From the NCBI RefSeq assembly GCF_000337555.1, contig NZ_AOIO01000021.1, forward strand, positions 271,853-335,852: 64,000 nt of DNA, in the 5' to 3' direction. The first letter of the stretch is position 1. Each line of letters starts with the position of its first letter. The notes beneath the pieces were generated by a model. The model saw only the letters and a program-made list of their open reading frames with translations, had not been told where the DNA came from and did no database searches. Made by a program: the position numbers and the translations under genes. Shown in pieces: positions 9,530 through 17,873 of the stretch. The stretch is from Natrialba asiatica DSM 12278. GTDB taxonomy: Archaea > Halobacteriota > Halobacteria > Halobacteriales > Natrialbaceae.

Positions 9530-10075
9530 ATGGTTCAGTGCGAGATGTGTGGCGCCGAGACGTCGTCTCCGAAGACCATCAAGGTCGAGGGCGCGAAGCT
9601 AGACGTGTGCGCGGACTGTACCGACTTCGGAACCGAGGTCAAACAGACCTCGAGTTCGAACACGTCCACCAAGTACTCGACCGGGTCGTCCTCGAGTTCA
9701 GGCGGCCAGTCCGGCGGGTCGGCCTCGGGCGGGACGAGTTCGTCGTCCTCGTCCTCGAGTTCACAGCGCCGGTCGGACATGTTCGACGACATGGACGAAC
9801 TCGCGACGGATTACGACGAACTCGTCCGCTCGGCCCGCGAGGAGCAGGGTCTCAGCCAGTCGGATCTGGCGAACGAACTCAACGAGAAGTCGAGTCTCAT
9901 CCGCAAGATCGAGCGGGGTGATACGCTGCCGAGCGATCGCGTCCAGTCGAAACTCGAGCGCTTCCTCGAAATCAATCTGAGCGCGGAGGGTGGGTCGAGC
10001 GAGGACTCCGAGTGGTCCGGTGGCTCTTCCTCGGGCAGTTACACGCTCGGTGATGTCGTCAAGCGCAAGGATTGA
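9530..10075 (+). CDS. MBF1-like zinc-ribbon/HTH transcription factor
   Basis: The 181-residue protein has an N-terminal zinc ribbon with cysteines C4, C7, C27 and C30, a Ser/Gly/Thr linker (about 36-82) and a Cro/CI-type HTH at about 95-150 (LVRSAREEQGLSQSDLANEL, then a K-I-E-R turn). This is the arrangement of archaeal multiprotein bridging factor 1, a coactivator that links regulators to TBP and associates with ribosomal subunits. ATG 9530 starts directly at the ribbon (MVQCEMCG); the upstream in-frame extension shows no conserved features. A second low-complexity Ser/Gly segment precedes the C-terminus. Confidence 0.9.
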   Translation: MVQCEMCGAETSSPKTIKVEGAKLDVCADCTDFGTEVKQTSSSNTSTKYSTGSSSSSGGQSGGSASGGTSSSSSSSSSQRRSDMFDDMDELATDYDELVRSAREEQGLSQSDLANELNEKSSLIRKIERGDTLPSDRVQSKLERFLEINLSAEGGSSEDSEWSGGSSSGSYTLGDVVKRKD

Positions 10076-10219
10076 GGGGGGATAGCGGATCACGGACCGC
10101 AACCAGAGCGGGACCGGTGAGAGACTGAGTCGGTTACAGCCCGCCGTCGACCGCGGATATTGCCGCGAGTCGACGACCGACTCGCAAGCTATTTCTTTCG
10201 CGGGACGGGCCTCTCTGCT

Positions 10220-10864
10220 ATGTTCGTCCTCGTCAACCTGAAGACGTATCCGTGTGATCCGGTCGCCGTTGCGGAGGCCGTCCGCGACGTAAACGAGACA
10301 ACTGACGCTCGCCTGGCCGTTGCACCTCAAGCGGCCCACCTCGAACGCGTCGCCGAGACCGGTGTGGAGACGTGGGCCCAGCACGTCGATCCGATCGACT
10401 ACGGGAGCAACACGGGACACGCGCTCGCCGAATCCGTCGCCGAGGCGGGCGCGGTCGGGACGCTGATTAACCACTCCGAGCAGCGCCTGAAGCTCGCAGA
10501 TATCGACGGCTCCGTTCAGGCGGCACAGCGAGCCGACCTGGAAACCGTCGTCTGCGCGAACAACCCGGCCCAGATCGGCGCTGCGGCGGCGCTCGGCTCC
10601 GACGCCGTCGCCGTCGAACCCCCCGAACTCATCGGCACCGGCACGCCGGTCAGTCAGGCCGATCCCGACGTCGTCGAAGACGCCGTCGACGCCGCGGCCG
10701 GCGTCGATTCCGAGGTATCCGTACTCTGCGGTGCCGGCATCAGCACCGGCGACGACGTGGTCGCCGCGGGTGAACTCGGTGCCGAGGGCGTCCTGCTCGC
10801 AAGCGGCGTCGCGAAGGCAGACGATCCGACGGCGGCGCTCGAAGCGCTCGTCGATCCGCTCTAA
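10220..10864 (+). CDS. tpiA: Triosephosphate isomerase
   Basis: The 214-residue protein is the short archaeal form of TIM and interconverts dihydroxyacetone phosphate and glyceraldehyde 3-phosphate. The catalytic residues are K8 in the opening strand (VLVNLKTYP), H85 in TLINHSEQR and E133 in the [11 protein letters not shown] loop. The phosphate-binding GAGIS and GVLLASG segments follow. ATG 10220 removes an upstream extension that has no TIM similarity. It sits between the MBF1-like gene and a small haloarchaeal protein; spacing suggests separate promoters. Confidence 0.95.
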   Translation: MFVLVNLKTYPCDPVAVAEAVRDVNETTDARLAVAPQAAHLERVAETGVETWAQHVDPIDYGSNTGHALAESVAEAGAVGTLINHSEQRLKLADIDGSVQAAQRADLETVVCANNPAQIGAAAALGSDAVAVEPPELIGTGTPVSQADPDVVEDAVDAAAGVDSEVSVLCGAGISTGDDVVAAGELGAEGVLLASGVAKADDPTAALEALVDPL

Positions 10865-10927
10865 CGCGACCCGACACGAAGACGACCAGCCCGACGACTT
10901 TTCTCTCGCCGCGCCGATGTCCCACCT

Positions 10928-11338
10928 ATGACCGACCAGCGACCCGTCGGTGTCGCACTCGAGAACCGGCTCATGAGCCACGGCATCTACGTCACCGCGT
11001 TCGAAACGGCGGGAAGCGACGGAAACACGACGGCCGAAACGGCGGGTGCAGCTATCGACGATGGCGCGCGAATCGAACTCGAATACGAGACCGTCTCGGA
11101 GACCCCCGGGATCACGAGCGACGAAGTCGGAGCCGTCCTCAGAACATTGCTCGCGATCGCCGACGAACGCGAGTGGCAACCCGGTCGACTTGAGGCGACC
11201 TCGCTGACACCCGAGGACGACCGCCGTGGCACCTGGCACGTCGAGCGCGAGTGGTTCGACCGCCTCTCGGCGGACCTCTCGCAGGTCGAGTTCTCCCAGC
11301 GCGTTCTCGAGACGGTTACCCAGGAGGGCTTCGATTGA
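10928..11338 (+). CDS. Conserved small haloarchaeal protein, function unknown
   Basis: This 136-residue, soluble, acidic protein lies 63 bp after tpiA on the same strand. It has no membrane segment, no cysteine and no motif I recognise. The middle (residues 38-90) is predicted as strand, loop, then helix (ARIELEYETV, GITSDEVGAVLRTLLAI). Codon use and composition match its neighbours, which supports a real gene. It may be co-transcribed with tpiA, but nothing in it points to a metabolic role. Confidence 0.65.
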   Translation: MTDQRPVGVALENRLMSHGIYVTAFETAGSDGNTTAETAGAAIDDGARIELEYETVSETPGITSDEVGAVLRTLLAIADEREWQPGRLEATSLTPEDDRRGTWHVEREWFDRLSADLSQVEFSQRVLETVTQEGFD

Positions 11339-11429
11339 TCCGAGATACTGACTATCAGGAACGAGTGAGAGTCAGTCTGAGTAGATACGTTAATAATGAT
11401 TCACACACCAAGGTACCGACGACCGCTGT

Positions 11430-12029
11430 ATGTCCGGAGAACAGGTATTCGTCTCGCACGCCCCCGGTGATCTCGAACTCGTCCAAGACCTGTTCTCGAC
11501 GGTCAAGAACTTCCCGTTCGGCGTCCACATCGCCTTAGAAGAGATCGAATCCGGCCGCTCGCGGGCGCGTCTCGAGGGGCGACTCGCCAACAGCGACGTG
11601 GTCGTTGCCGTGTTAACCGAGCGGGCGGCGACCAGCCAGTGGATCAATCAGGAGACCGGCTACGCGCTCGCAAAGGGCATTCCCGTCCTCCCGCTGTACG
11701 ACAGCGAGGAGAATCGCGGCGGCTTCATCACCGACGTCGAAGGCGTCGCGATCGACCGCGAGAACCCGTCGGTGACCATCTTCAACCTGCTCTGTCGGCT
11801 CCGAAGTGAACTCGCGCCGCTCGGCGCGCTCTCGGTACCGAACTGGTACGTGCGGTTCCCGTGTACGGTTTCGAACTGCGACCACCCGGTGACACTCGAA
11901 ATCGAGCGCAACCAGACGAAACTCTGGAAACTCCACCAACACGGCCAAACGCTCTCGACGGCCTGTGCGAACTGCGGGTCGCAGTATTATTTCGATCCGG
12001 GAACGATCGGGTACCTTCGTCGGGAGTGA
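11430..12029 (+). CDS. TIR-domain protein with C-terminal cysteine-pair domain
   Basis: Residues 4-120 read as a TIR domain: VFVSHAPGD opening strand, a middle LANSDVVVAVLTERA strand, and SQWINQETGYALAKG, where E75 sits at the position of the catalytic glutamate of NAD-cleaving TIR proteins. IPVLPLYD follows as the next strand. The C-terminal part (about 135-199) has cysteine pairs C145/C150 and C179/C182, so it is probably a zinc-binding module. Prokaryotic TIR proteins often act in antiviral defence by hydrolysing NAD or making signal nucleotides; others are not defensive. No recognisable partner gene is adjacent. TATA-like AT-rich sequence (AATAATG) lies just upstream. Confidence 0.75.
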   Translation: MSGEQVFVSHAPGDLELVQDLFSTVKNFPFGVHIALEEIESGRSRARLEGRLANSDVVVAVLTERAATSQWINQETGYALAKGIPVLPLYDSEENRGGFITDVEGVAIDRENPSVTIFNLLCRLRSELAPLGALSVPNWYVRFPCTVSNCDHPVTLEIERNQTKLWKLHQHGQTLSTACANCGSQYYFDPGTIGYLRRE

Positions 12030-12133
12030 GTAAACCCGAAGGATTTGCGATGTTCGGCGAGTCCGCTACTCGAAGCGAGTGAAACGGCGGGAGAATCGGG
12101 ACACCAATAGTGGTTCGGGTCCGATGAGTACGT

Positions 12134-12550
12134 ATGGACACCGCAGTCCGGGTTGCTGATCGGGGAGTGACCGTCGACCGCGAGACGATCGCGATTGGAA
12201 TTGTCGATGTCGTCCTTCTTACGGGACTGATCATGTTCGGGCAGTCTCACCACGGGTCACTCGGCGGCCCACTCGCAACGCTCGAACGCGTCGCGCCGTT
12301 TTTGATCGGGTGGTTCGCGATGGCGTTGCTGGCAGGTCTCTACACCAGAGTCGCGACTCGATCGCTCGTCGAGACAATTCGAATCACGGCGCTGACGTGG
12401 ATCGCAGCGGCGAACATCGGGCTTGCGCTTCGCGCCTCGCCCTATTTCGAGGGTGGGTTCCACTGGACGTTCAGCTTCGTGATCACCGGCTTCGGGCTAC
12501 TCGCACTGGTCAGTTGGCGGTTCGGCTACGTCGCCATGCGCCGATACTGA
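12134..12550 (+). CDS. DUF3054 family membrane protein
   Basis: The 138-residue protein has four hydrophobic segments (about 20-37, 52-70, 82-100 and 112-133), a short basic C-terminus, and the ETIAIGIVDVVLLTGLIMFG opening typical of DUF3054. The family is found in actinobacteria and haloarchaea and has no assigned function. It is the last gene before an AT-rich intergenic stretch. Confidence 0.75.
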   Translation: MDTAVRVADRGVTVDRETIAIGIVDVVLLTGLIMFGQSHHGSLGGPLATLERVAPFLIGWFAMALLAGLYTRVATRSLVETIRITALTWIAAANIGLALRASPYFEGGFHWTFSFVITGFGLLALVSWRFGYVAMRRY

Positions 12551-12894
12551 TCTTTCCTCGACTCGCCTGCGTCGAGTTCTATCTCGCGTGTCGACGATTG
12601 CACACAGCGATGGCGATACAGAAGGTACGCAAAGTGGTCGTGCATCCGCTTTCGGCAGTGACAGCTAGAAACACAGTTTCTGAGAACGGAACGTGTGCCG
12701 GATATCCGCCGCTAGGCGATTCTATGAGTAATTATAGGGTATGTAATACGATATATTTAACCCACATTGTGGATTTATAACCAATTCATAAGTTATAGGG
12801 ATCCAGTACGGTGAATATGGATTAGAAACCAGTTCAATATCAAGCGATTATGGGAAACACTTATATACTTATTTCGCGTACTCTAGGATAGATT
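12551..12894. other. AT-rich intergenic region with palindrome
   Basis: No gene is seen here. The last 190 bp are much richer in A and T than the flanks. Within it CCACA-T-TGTGG (12762-12772) is a perfect palindrome set between ATATATTTAA and ATTTATAA blocks, an arrangement suited to a regulator-bound promoter. Confidence 0.4.
12861..12870 (+). promoter_or_regulatory. TATA box of the small membrane protein gene
   Basis: TTATATACTT is centred about 30 bp upstream of ATG 12895. In archaea transcription starts about 25-28 bp downstream of the box, so the mRNA should begin at or within a few bases of the start codon: a leaderless transcript. Confidence 0.6.
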
Positions 12895-13110
12895 ATGACT
12901 GGATACTACGACCTTGTTCTTGGCCTCATCCCAGTCGCATTACTCGGGATCACTGCAGCCCTGACGGCCGTCGGCCTTTCGTTGATCGCTGCCGTTCCTA
13001 TCGGCGCGTTAGCCGCGATGGCGATCATCGGCCACGCAATGTTCATCAATACGCCTGCCGATGTCTCGGACGAAGCGAGATCCGCAAAGCCGCCGCTCAA
13101 CGCGGACTAG
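12895..13110 (+). CDS. Small two-helix membrane protein
   Basis: The 71-residue protein has two hydrophobic segments (about 6-28 and 32-52) separated by a short turn, then a charged, likely cytoplasmic tail ending in PPLNAD. I do not recognise a named family, though small proteins of this build are common in haloarchaea. It has a strong TATA box at leaderless distance and an unusually AT-rich upstream region, suggesting its expression matters. It is a single-gene unit; the next gene runs towards it from the opposite strand. Confidence 0.65.
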   Translation: MTGYYDLVLGLIPVALLGITAALTAVGLSLIAAVPIGALAAMAIIGHAMFINTPADVSDEARSAKPPLNAD

Positions 13111-13247
13111 GCGTCCCTTTCCAGTCACCCTCGTTTTAGCTTGGCCCGAGTTCGTCGCTGTCTGGGCGTCTGTCCTCTCAAGTCAGGGCGCACGCTGGGT
13201 AGAAAACGATGCACTGCCGAGTGCGCGACGAGTCGTGGCGTCGACCG

Positions 13248-14771
13248 CTATGGCGTTTGCGGTCGGATCTTGAATCCGTATCGCGTCACCCCTTCCTGGG
13301 TGTAGATGCGGCGGATCGTCGTCTCGACGCGATCACCAACAGCGAAGGCATCGGGTGCAGCGTCGGTGCCCATCGCAGGAACGCTGACCGTGCGAGGAGT
13401 GGCTGTATCCCCGTTCGTATTTGCGCCTGCGGTTTCGTTTCCGTTTCCATTTCCGTTTCTGTTTTCGTCTCCGTCTCTGTCGCGGTCGTCCGCCGCTGCG
13501 TCGAGTGCAACGATCGCCGCCGCGTAGTCGCCACTCCGGGATTGGTGGGAGGCGAACTCCGGTGGAGCGCCCCCCTGCGAAATCGTCGTGACGGCTTCGA
13601 CGGTCCCAGTTCCGGCGAGTTCAACTGACTCGGCGGCATCGAGCGTCCCGCAGCCGTCACAGGCACCCGTTGGCGGGAACGAGAGTGCGCCACAGTCGGG
13701 ACAGCGGCCGGCTTCGAGGCGGTACCGCTGGGGGATCGAACGCTGCCAGGAGGGGACGCTAACGTACGCGCCGCCGCCCGATGGCGGACCGGTCGTGACG
13801 ACGCCGCGCTGGCGCAGGTACTCCGCGTACGAGAGGGTGTCCTCGCCTTCGAGATCGATGCGCGCCGGCACGTCCCCGGCGGTCTCGAGCGCGAACGCGT
13901 CGGCCCCGGCCCCGCTGCCGTAGGAGACAGCGAGGATCGACCCGGTGCCGGCGGCGAGTGCAGCGGCGAGCGAGACGGGGACGCTCGCGGCACCGAGATC
14001 GCCGAGGTCGTGGACGGTCGCAGCGGCCTGGATGTCGTCGGTGTCGACGCCCGCTGCGCCGGCGGCGCGGTAGGGAAGTTTGCCGTCCGGTGCCTGGATC
14101 ACCGCTGCCTCGGGATCCGGCTCGCGCTCGAGTTCGGCGACGGCACCGCCGATCGTTTGGGTGAACGCCCGGCGGTCGTACTGCGTGACGCCGAGCCCCT
14201 GCGTCTCGTCGTCGCCGGTATTTCGGAATCGCGTTCCGGGATAGGGGCGGGCGAACTCGGCGCGGTCGGCGATGTGGGCGGGGCCGTCGGGTTCGAGGAC
14301 GAGCGCCGCGGCACCCGCGCCGGCGGCGTGGTCGAGTTCGCCGTCCGGGTGGCCCACCGGGGCGTCGGCGGTGACGACGAGGGCGGTCGCCCCGGAAGCG
14401 TTCGCGTCGATCGCGTCCACGCCGGCCCAGATCGCGCGCGTTCCGGCCCGCGTGCTTCCCGTGAAGACGTGGCGGGTGGCCGACTCGGAGACGGCGAGCA
14501 TCGCGCCCAGACGGGCCGTCAGGTCCCCCTCGGCGACGGGCGGAGTCGAGGTGGCGAACGCGAGCCAGTCGACGTCCGTGCCCTCGAGTTCAGCCGCCTC
14601 GAGTGCGCGGATTGCGGCCTCGTAGCCCATCGTCAGGGCGTCCTCGTCGGCGGCGGGGACGGCCTTTTCGGAGATGCCGGCGGCCTGGAAGTGGCCCCAG
14701 GCCGCCTCGAAGGCCTCGGCGGAGATCCGGAACCGAGGGGTGTACGCGCCGACGGCGGTGACGGCGGTCAT
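13248..14771 (-). CDS. HMG-CoA-synthase-like protein fused to DUF35 zinc-ribbon/OB-fold
   Basis: The 507-residue protein has an N-terminal thiolase-fold part (1-330) similar to archaeal 3-hydroxy-3-methylglutaryl-CoA synthase and a C-terminal DUF35 part: zinc ribbon C357/C360/C371/C374, then an OB-fold acyl-CoA-binding domain. In archaea DUF35 proteins usually bridge thiolase and HMG-CoA synthase as a separate subunit; here it is fused. The catalytic-cysteine loop (A-C-K-A-G-T in archaeal HMGS) reads STRAGT, with T107 where Cys is expected, so classical HMGS chemistry is doubtful. A low-complexity insert (about 426-458) interrupts the OB-fold. The start overlaps the thiolase stop (ATGA), so the two are co-translated. 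A longer open frame upstream is antisense shadow of the thiolase. Confidence 0.82.
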   Translation of the reverse strand: MTAVTAVGAYTPRFRISAEAFEAAWGHFQAAGISEKAVPAADEDALTMGYEAAIRALEAAELEGTDVDWLAFATSTPPVAEGDLTARLGAMLAVSESATRHVFTGSTRAGTRAIWAGVDAIDANASGATALVVTADAPVGHPDGELDHAAGAGAAALVLEPDGPAHIADRAEFARPYPGTRFRNTGDDETQGLGVTQYDRRAFTQTIGGAVAELEREPDPEAAVIQAPDGKLPYRAAGAAGVDTDDIQAAATVHDLGDLGAASVPVSLAAALAAGTGSILAVSYGSGAGADAFALETAGDVPARIDLEGEDTLSYAEYLRQRGVVTTGPPSGGGAYVSVPSWQRSIPQRYRLEAGRCPDCGALSFPPTGACDGCGTLDAAESVELAGTGTVEAVTTISQGGAPPEFASHQSRSGDYAAAIVALDAAADDRDRDGDENRNGNGNGNETAGANTNGDTATPRTVSVPAMGTDAAPDAFAVGDRVETTIRRIYTQEGVTRYGFKIRPQTP

Positions 14772-15949
14772 CGGGCGCTCACCTCCTGTTGCTTCTCGAA
14801 AACGTGCACGACCGCAGCACCGCCGCTGCCGCCGACGTTGTGCGTGAGTCCGCGCGTCGGGGTTTCGACCTGTCGATCGCCGGCCTTCCCGGAGAGCTGT
14901 TTGAACGCCTCGACGACCTGTCCCGCACCCGTCGCGCCGATCGGGTGGCCCTTGGACTTGAGGCCGCCGGAGGTGTTGACCGGGAGGTCGCCGCCGAGTT
15001 CGGTCGCGCCGGACTCGATGAGGTCGCCGGCGTCGCCGGGTTCGCAAAAGCCGAGGTCCTCGTAGGCGAGCAGTTCGGCGATGGCGAAGCAGTCGTGGAC
15101 CTCCGCGAAGTCGAGGTCGGCGGGATCGATGTCGGCCATCTCGTAGGCCGTCTCGGCGGCGCGCCGGCTCGCGGGGACGCCGGTGTAGGTGTCGCGCTGG
15201 AACAGTCCCACGCTGTCGCTGCCCGCGCCGACGCCGGCGACGCGGATCGGGTCGTCGGTGTAGTCGTCGACGACGTCCTCGCCGACGATCAGGGCGCAGG
15301 CCGCGCCGTCGGAGGTCGGACAGCAGTGATAGAGATTGAGCGGGTCCGCGACGACGGGGGCGGACTGGGCGTCCGCGAGCGTACACTCGAATCCGAGCTG
15401 GGCGTGGGGATTCTTCGCGCCGTTCGCGTGGTTCTTGACGGCGACCCGCGAGAGCTGTTCGCGAGTGGTGCCGTACTCGTTCATGTGGGCGCTGGCCATC
15501 TGGGCGTAGACGCCGGAAAAGGTAGTTCCGGAGAGCCGTTCCCACTCGGTTTCGCCGGAGACGCCGAGCCAGTACTTCGTCGCATCTGAACTCGTGTCGG
15601 TCATGACCTCGAAACCGCCCGCGAGGGCGACATCTGCCATGCCGGATTTGACGGCTTGGACGGCCTGCCGGACGGCGAAGCCGCTCGCCGCGCAGGCGTT
15701 TTCGACCCGCGTACAGGGAACGCCGTCGAGGCCGACGTGCTCGGTGACCGCCGGCCCCGAAAGGCCGAGTTGCCGGCCGCCGACACCGAGCGTGCCGATG
15801 AAGGCCTCGTCGATTTCGTCCGCGTCGAACTCGTCCGGAACGCTGTCTACGGCCGCGTCGAACGCCGTTCGAAACAGTGAGCGGTAGCTCTCCTCGGGAA
15901 AGGCCCCGTAGGCCGACTGTCCCGCACCGACGAGATAGGCGTCTCGCAT
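14768..15949 (-). CDS. Thiolase family protein (SCP2-thiolase-like acetyl-CoA acetyltransferase)
   Basis: The 393-residue protein has the thiolase nucleophile C86 in VENACAASG, a GHPIGATGAGQ histidine loop, and a C-terminal HNVGGSGGAAVV motif of the SCP2/archaeal thiolase type in place of the C-x-G loop of bacterial thiolases. Such enzymes condense two acetyl-CoA or cleave 3-ketoacyl-CoA. ATG 15949 (MRDAYLVGAGQSAYG) is a typical start; further upstream residues are not thiolase-like. It is the first gene of a two-gene operon with the HMGS-like/DUF35 fusion, matching the archaeal thiolase-DUF35-HMGS complex. The substrate could be acetyl-CoA or a longer acyl chain. Confidence 0.88.
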   Translation of the reverse strand: MRDAYLVGAGQSAYGAFPEESYRSLFRTAFDAAVDSVPDEFDADEIDEAFIGTLGVGGRQLGLSGPAVTEHVGLDGVPCTRVENACAASGFAVRQAVQAVKSGMADVALAGGFEVMTDTSSDATKYWLGVSGETEWERLSGTTFSGVYAQMASAHMNEYGTTREQLSRVAVKNHANGAKNPHAQLGFECTLADAQSAPVVADPLNLYHCCPTSDGAACALIVGEDVVDDYTDDPIRVAGVGAGSDSVGLFQRDTYTGVPASRRAAETAYEMADIDPADLDFAEVHDCFAIAELLAYEDLGFCEPGDAGDLIESGATELGGDLPVNTSGGLKSKGHPIGATGAGQVVEAFKQLSGKAGDRQVETPTRGLTHNVGGSGGAAVVHVFEKQQEVSAR

Positions 15950-16211
15950 ACACGAGAACGGTCGGCCCGGTATGAAATAGATTTCGTCAACGGTTCGCAC
16001 GCGCTGTACCGAGTCGTTGCTCGTCTCGGCCCCGCACGTAGGCCGGGCGTTCTCGAGTCGGATCTCCCTACTCGAACGCGGCGTTTTCGTACGCTCTCCG
16101 TACCCGCGGGCGACGCCGGTCAACGGCGAGTTTCGACGCGACGGAGTCGACACGGTCCCCGTTACCGTCACTGGGTTCAAACCTCTGTTTCCCGTAGAAC
16201 GAGTTCAGCCT

Positions 16212-17231
16212 ATGTCCCGTGCGGCCGACCTCGTTTCGGTGCTCGAGTCGACCTCGTCGCTCGCGATCGTCTGTCACGACAATCCGGACCCGGACTGTCT
16301 GGCCAGCGCCATCGCACTCGAGGCGATCGCCGAGGAGCACGACGTCGACGAGGTTATCATCACGTATGGCGGGGAAATTTCACACCAGCAAAACCGGGCG
16401 TTCGTCAATATGCTCGCCGTCGACGTGCAATCGATCGAGGAACTCGACAGCGATATTGACGAGTTCACGACCATCGCGTTCGTCGATCACACCGTTCCGG
16501 GGAGCAACACGGCGCTTGACACGGACATCGAACCCGACATCGTCGTCGACCACCACCCCGGGGAGCCGGTCGAAGCGCCCTTCGTCGACGTGCGAACCGA
16601 ATACGGCGCGACGGCCACGATCTTCGTCGAATACCTCGACAGCCTCGATATCGATCTGACCAGTCGCCTCGCTTCGGCGCTGCTCTTTGCGGTCCACCGC
16701 GAACGCCTCGACTTCGTCCGCGACCCGACCCGCCGCGAGTACGAGGCCGCACTCACCGTCTATCCCGACGCTGAACTCGACGTGCTCGAACAGCTCTACG
16801 GCAGTGCGTTCTCGCCGGCGACGCTCGACGCGATCGGCCGAGCGATTGCAACTCGGGATCGCCGTGGCTCCTCGATGATCGCCAGCGTCGGCAAAACCGG
16901 CGAGACCGATGCGCTGCCACAGGCAGCGGACTACCTCCTCAACTTGGAGGGTGTCGACACCGTCCTCGTCTACGGCATCGTCGGCGACGCGATTCGGATC
17001 AGCGGCCGGTCGATCGACCCGCGGATCAACATGGGCGAGACGCTCACCGATGGCTTCGGTGAACTCGGGTCGGTCGGCGGGCACCACGACATGGCCGGCG
17101 GCCACATCGGACTCGGTATCTTCGCCGATAAGCAGGGCGACGCAGACGAACTCCTCGCGTTCGTCAGCGGACGGATCGCCCAGCGGTTCTTCGACGCGTT
17201 GAACCTGGACGAGTACTCACCACCGACGTGA
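16212..17231 (+). CDS. DHH/DHHA1 family phosphoesterase
   Basis: The 339-residue protein carries DHH-family motifs in order: HDNPDPDCLAS (metal-binding D-x-D), a VDH strand, DHHP, then a DHHA1 domain ending in GGHHDMAGG. Two metal ions are bound and phosphodiester bonds of small nucleotides or short oligonucleotides are hydrolysed; NrnA- and RecJ-like enzymes share this core. Archaeal proteins of this size are annotated as oligoribonuclease-like or RecJ-like, and the exact substrate is uncertain. ATG 16212 (MSRAADLVSVLES) is chosen over an extended start at 16017 that runs back over the divergent thiolase promoter. Confidence 0.85.
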   Translation: MSRAADLVSVLESTSSLAIVCHDNPDPDCLASAIALEAIAEEHDVDEVIITYGGEISHQQNRAFVNMLAVDVQSIEELDSDIDEFTTIAFVDHTVPGSNTALDTDIEPDIVVDHHPGEPVEAPFVDVRTEYGATATIFVEYLDSLDIDLTSRLASALLFAVHRERLDFVRDPTRREYEAALTVYPDAELDVLEQLYGSAFSPATLDAIGRAIATRDRRGSSMIASVGKTGETDALPQAADYLLNLEGVDTVLVYGIVGDAIRISGRSIDPRINMGETLTDGFGELGSVGGHHDMAGGHIGLGIFADKQGDADELLAFVSGRIAQRFFDALNLDEYSPPT

Positions 17232-17236
17232 TCGAT

Positions 17237-17719
17237 TCACTGGATGTCGATCTCGTGTGACTCACTGTCCGGATCGCGTTTGGGAAGTTCTACCGTCAGG
17301 ATTCCGTTGTTGACCGTCGCATCGGCGTTCTCGGCGTCGACCGGTTCCGGGACCGATATCTGTCGGCTGAACGACTGGACCTCGCGCTCGCGGCGAATGT
17401 AAACATCGCCGCTCTCCTCTCCCTCATCACTCCCGTCGTCTTCCGTCGCCCGCTTTCGCTCTCCTTGAATGGACAGCGTCTTTCCCGAAAGGCGAATATC
17501 GAGGTCATCGGTCTCGTAGCCGGGCACGTCGACGGTGACGACGAAGGTATCACCCTCGTCGGTCAGATCGAGACTCGTCGCTGAGCTACCCATCGAGAGG
17601 TCGAACCGGCTTCGGTCCTCCATCCCCGACTCCCACGAGCGTGCGGCCGTCTCGAGTTGGCGATTGAGTCTGTCGAGCAGTTCGTCGATGCCGTCGAAGG
17701 GGCTTGGTCTGTCTGCCAT
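17237..17719 (-). CDS. Hsp20/alpha-crystallin small heat-shock protein
   Basis: The 160-residue protein has an alpha-crystallin domain (about 50-150) with the ETDDLDIRLSGKTLSIQGERK strand pair and a terminal V-x-L-P-K-R motif resembling the I/V-x-I/V oligomerisation tail. sHSPs hold unfolding proteins for DnaK/DnaJ, both encoded about 10 kb away. It ends convergently with the DHH gene, with only 5 bp between stops. The upstream side faces the DJ-1-like gene, so the two share a short divergent control region. Confidence 0.9.
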   Translation of the reverse strand: MADRPSPFDGIDELLDRLNRQLETAARSWESGMEDRSRFDLSMGSSATSLDLTDEGDTFVVTVDVPGYETDDLDIRLSGKTLSIQGERKRATEDDGSDEGEESGDVYIRREREVQSFSRQISVPEPVDAENADATVNNGILTVELPKRDPDSESHEIDIQ

Positions 17720-17873
17720 AGTCGCATTCAGCTACGTTCTCAGCGGCGAAAAAAGCCACTTCAGGATCGATTGAGGGTTCCGTATGCGAACATGTATCAC
17801 AGGCCCCGTGTCGGTACCGGCAGTATCATTGGCATGGATGGAGGTTTTGAGTCTCCACGGCCTACCGGAGACG

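Noticed and set aside
14772-15953. N-terminal 394-residue extension of the HMGS-like gene
   Set aside because: This part is the thiolase gene read in another frame and is extremely Arg-rich; the real start overlaps the thiolase stop at 14771.
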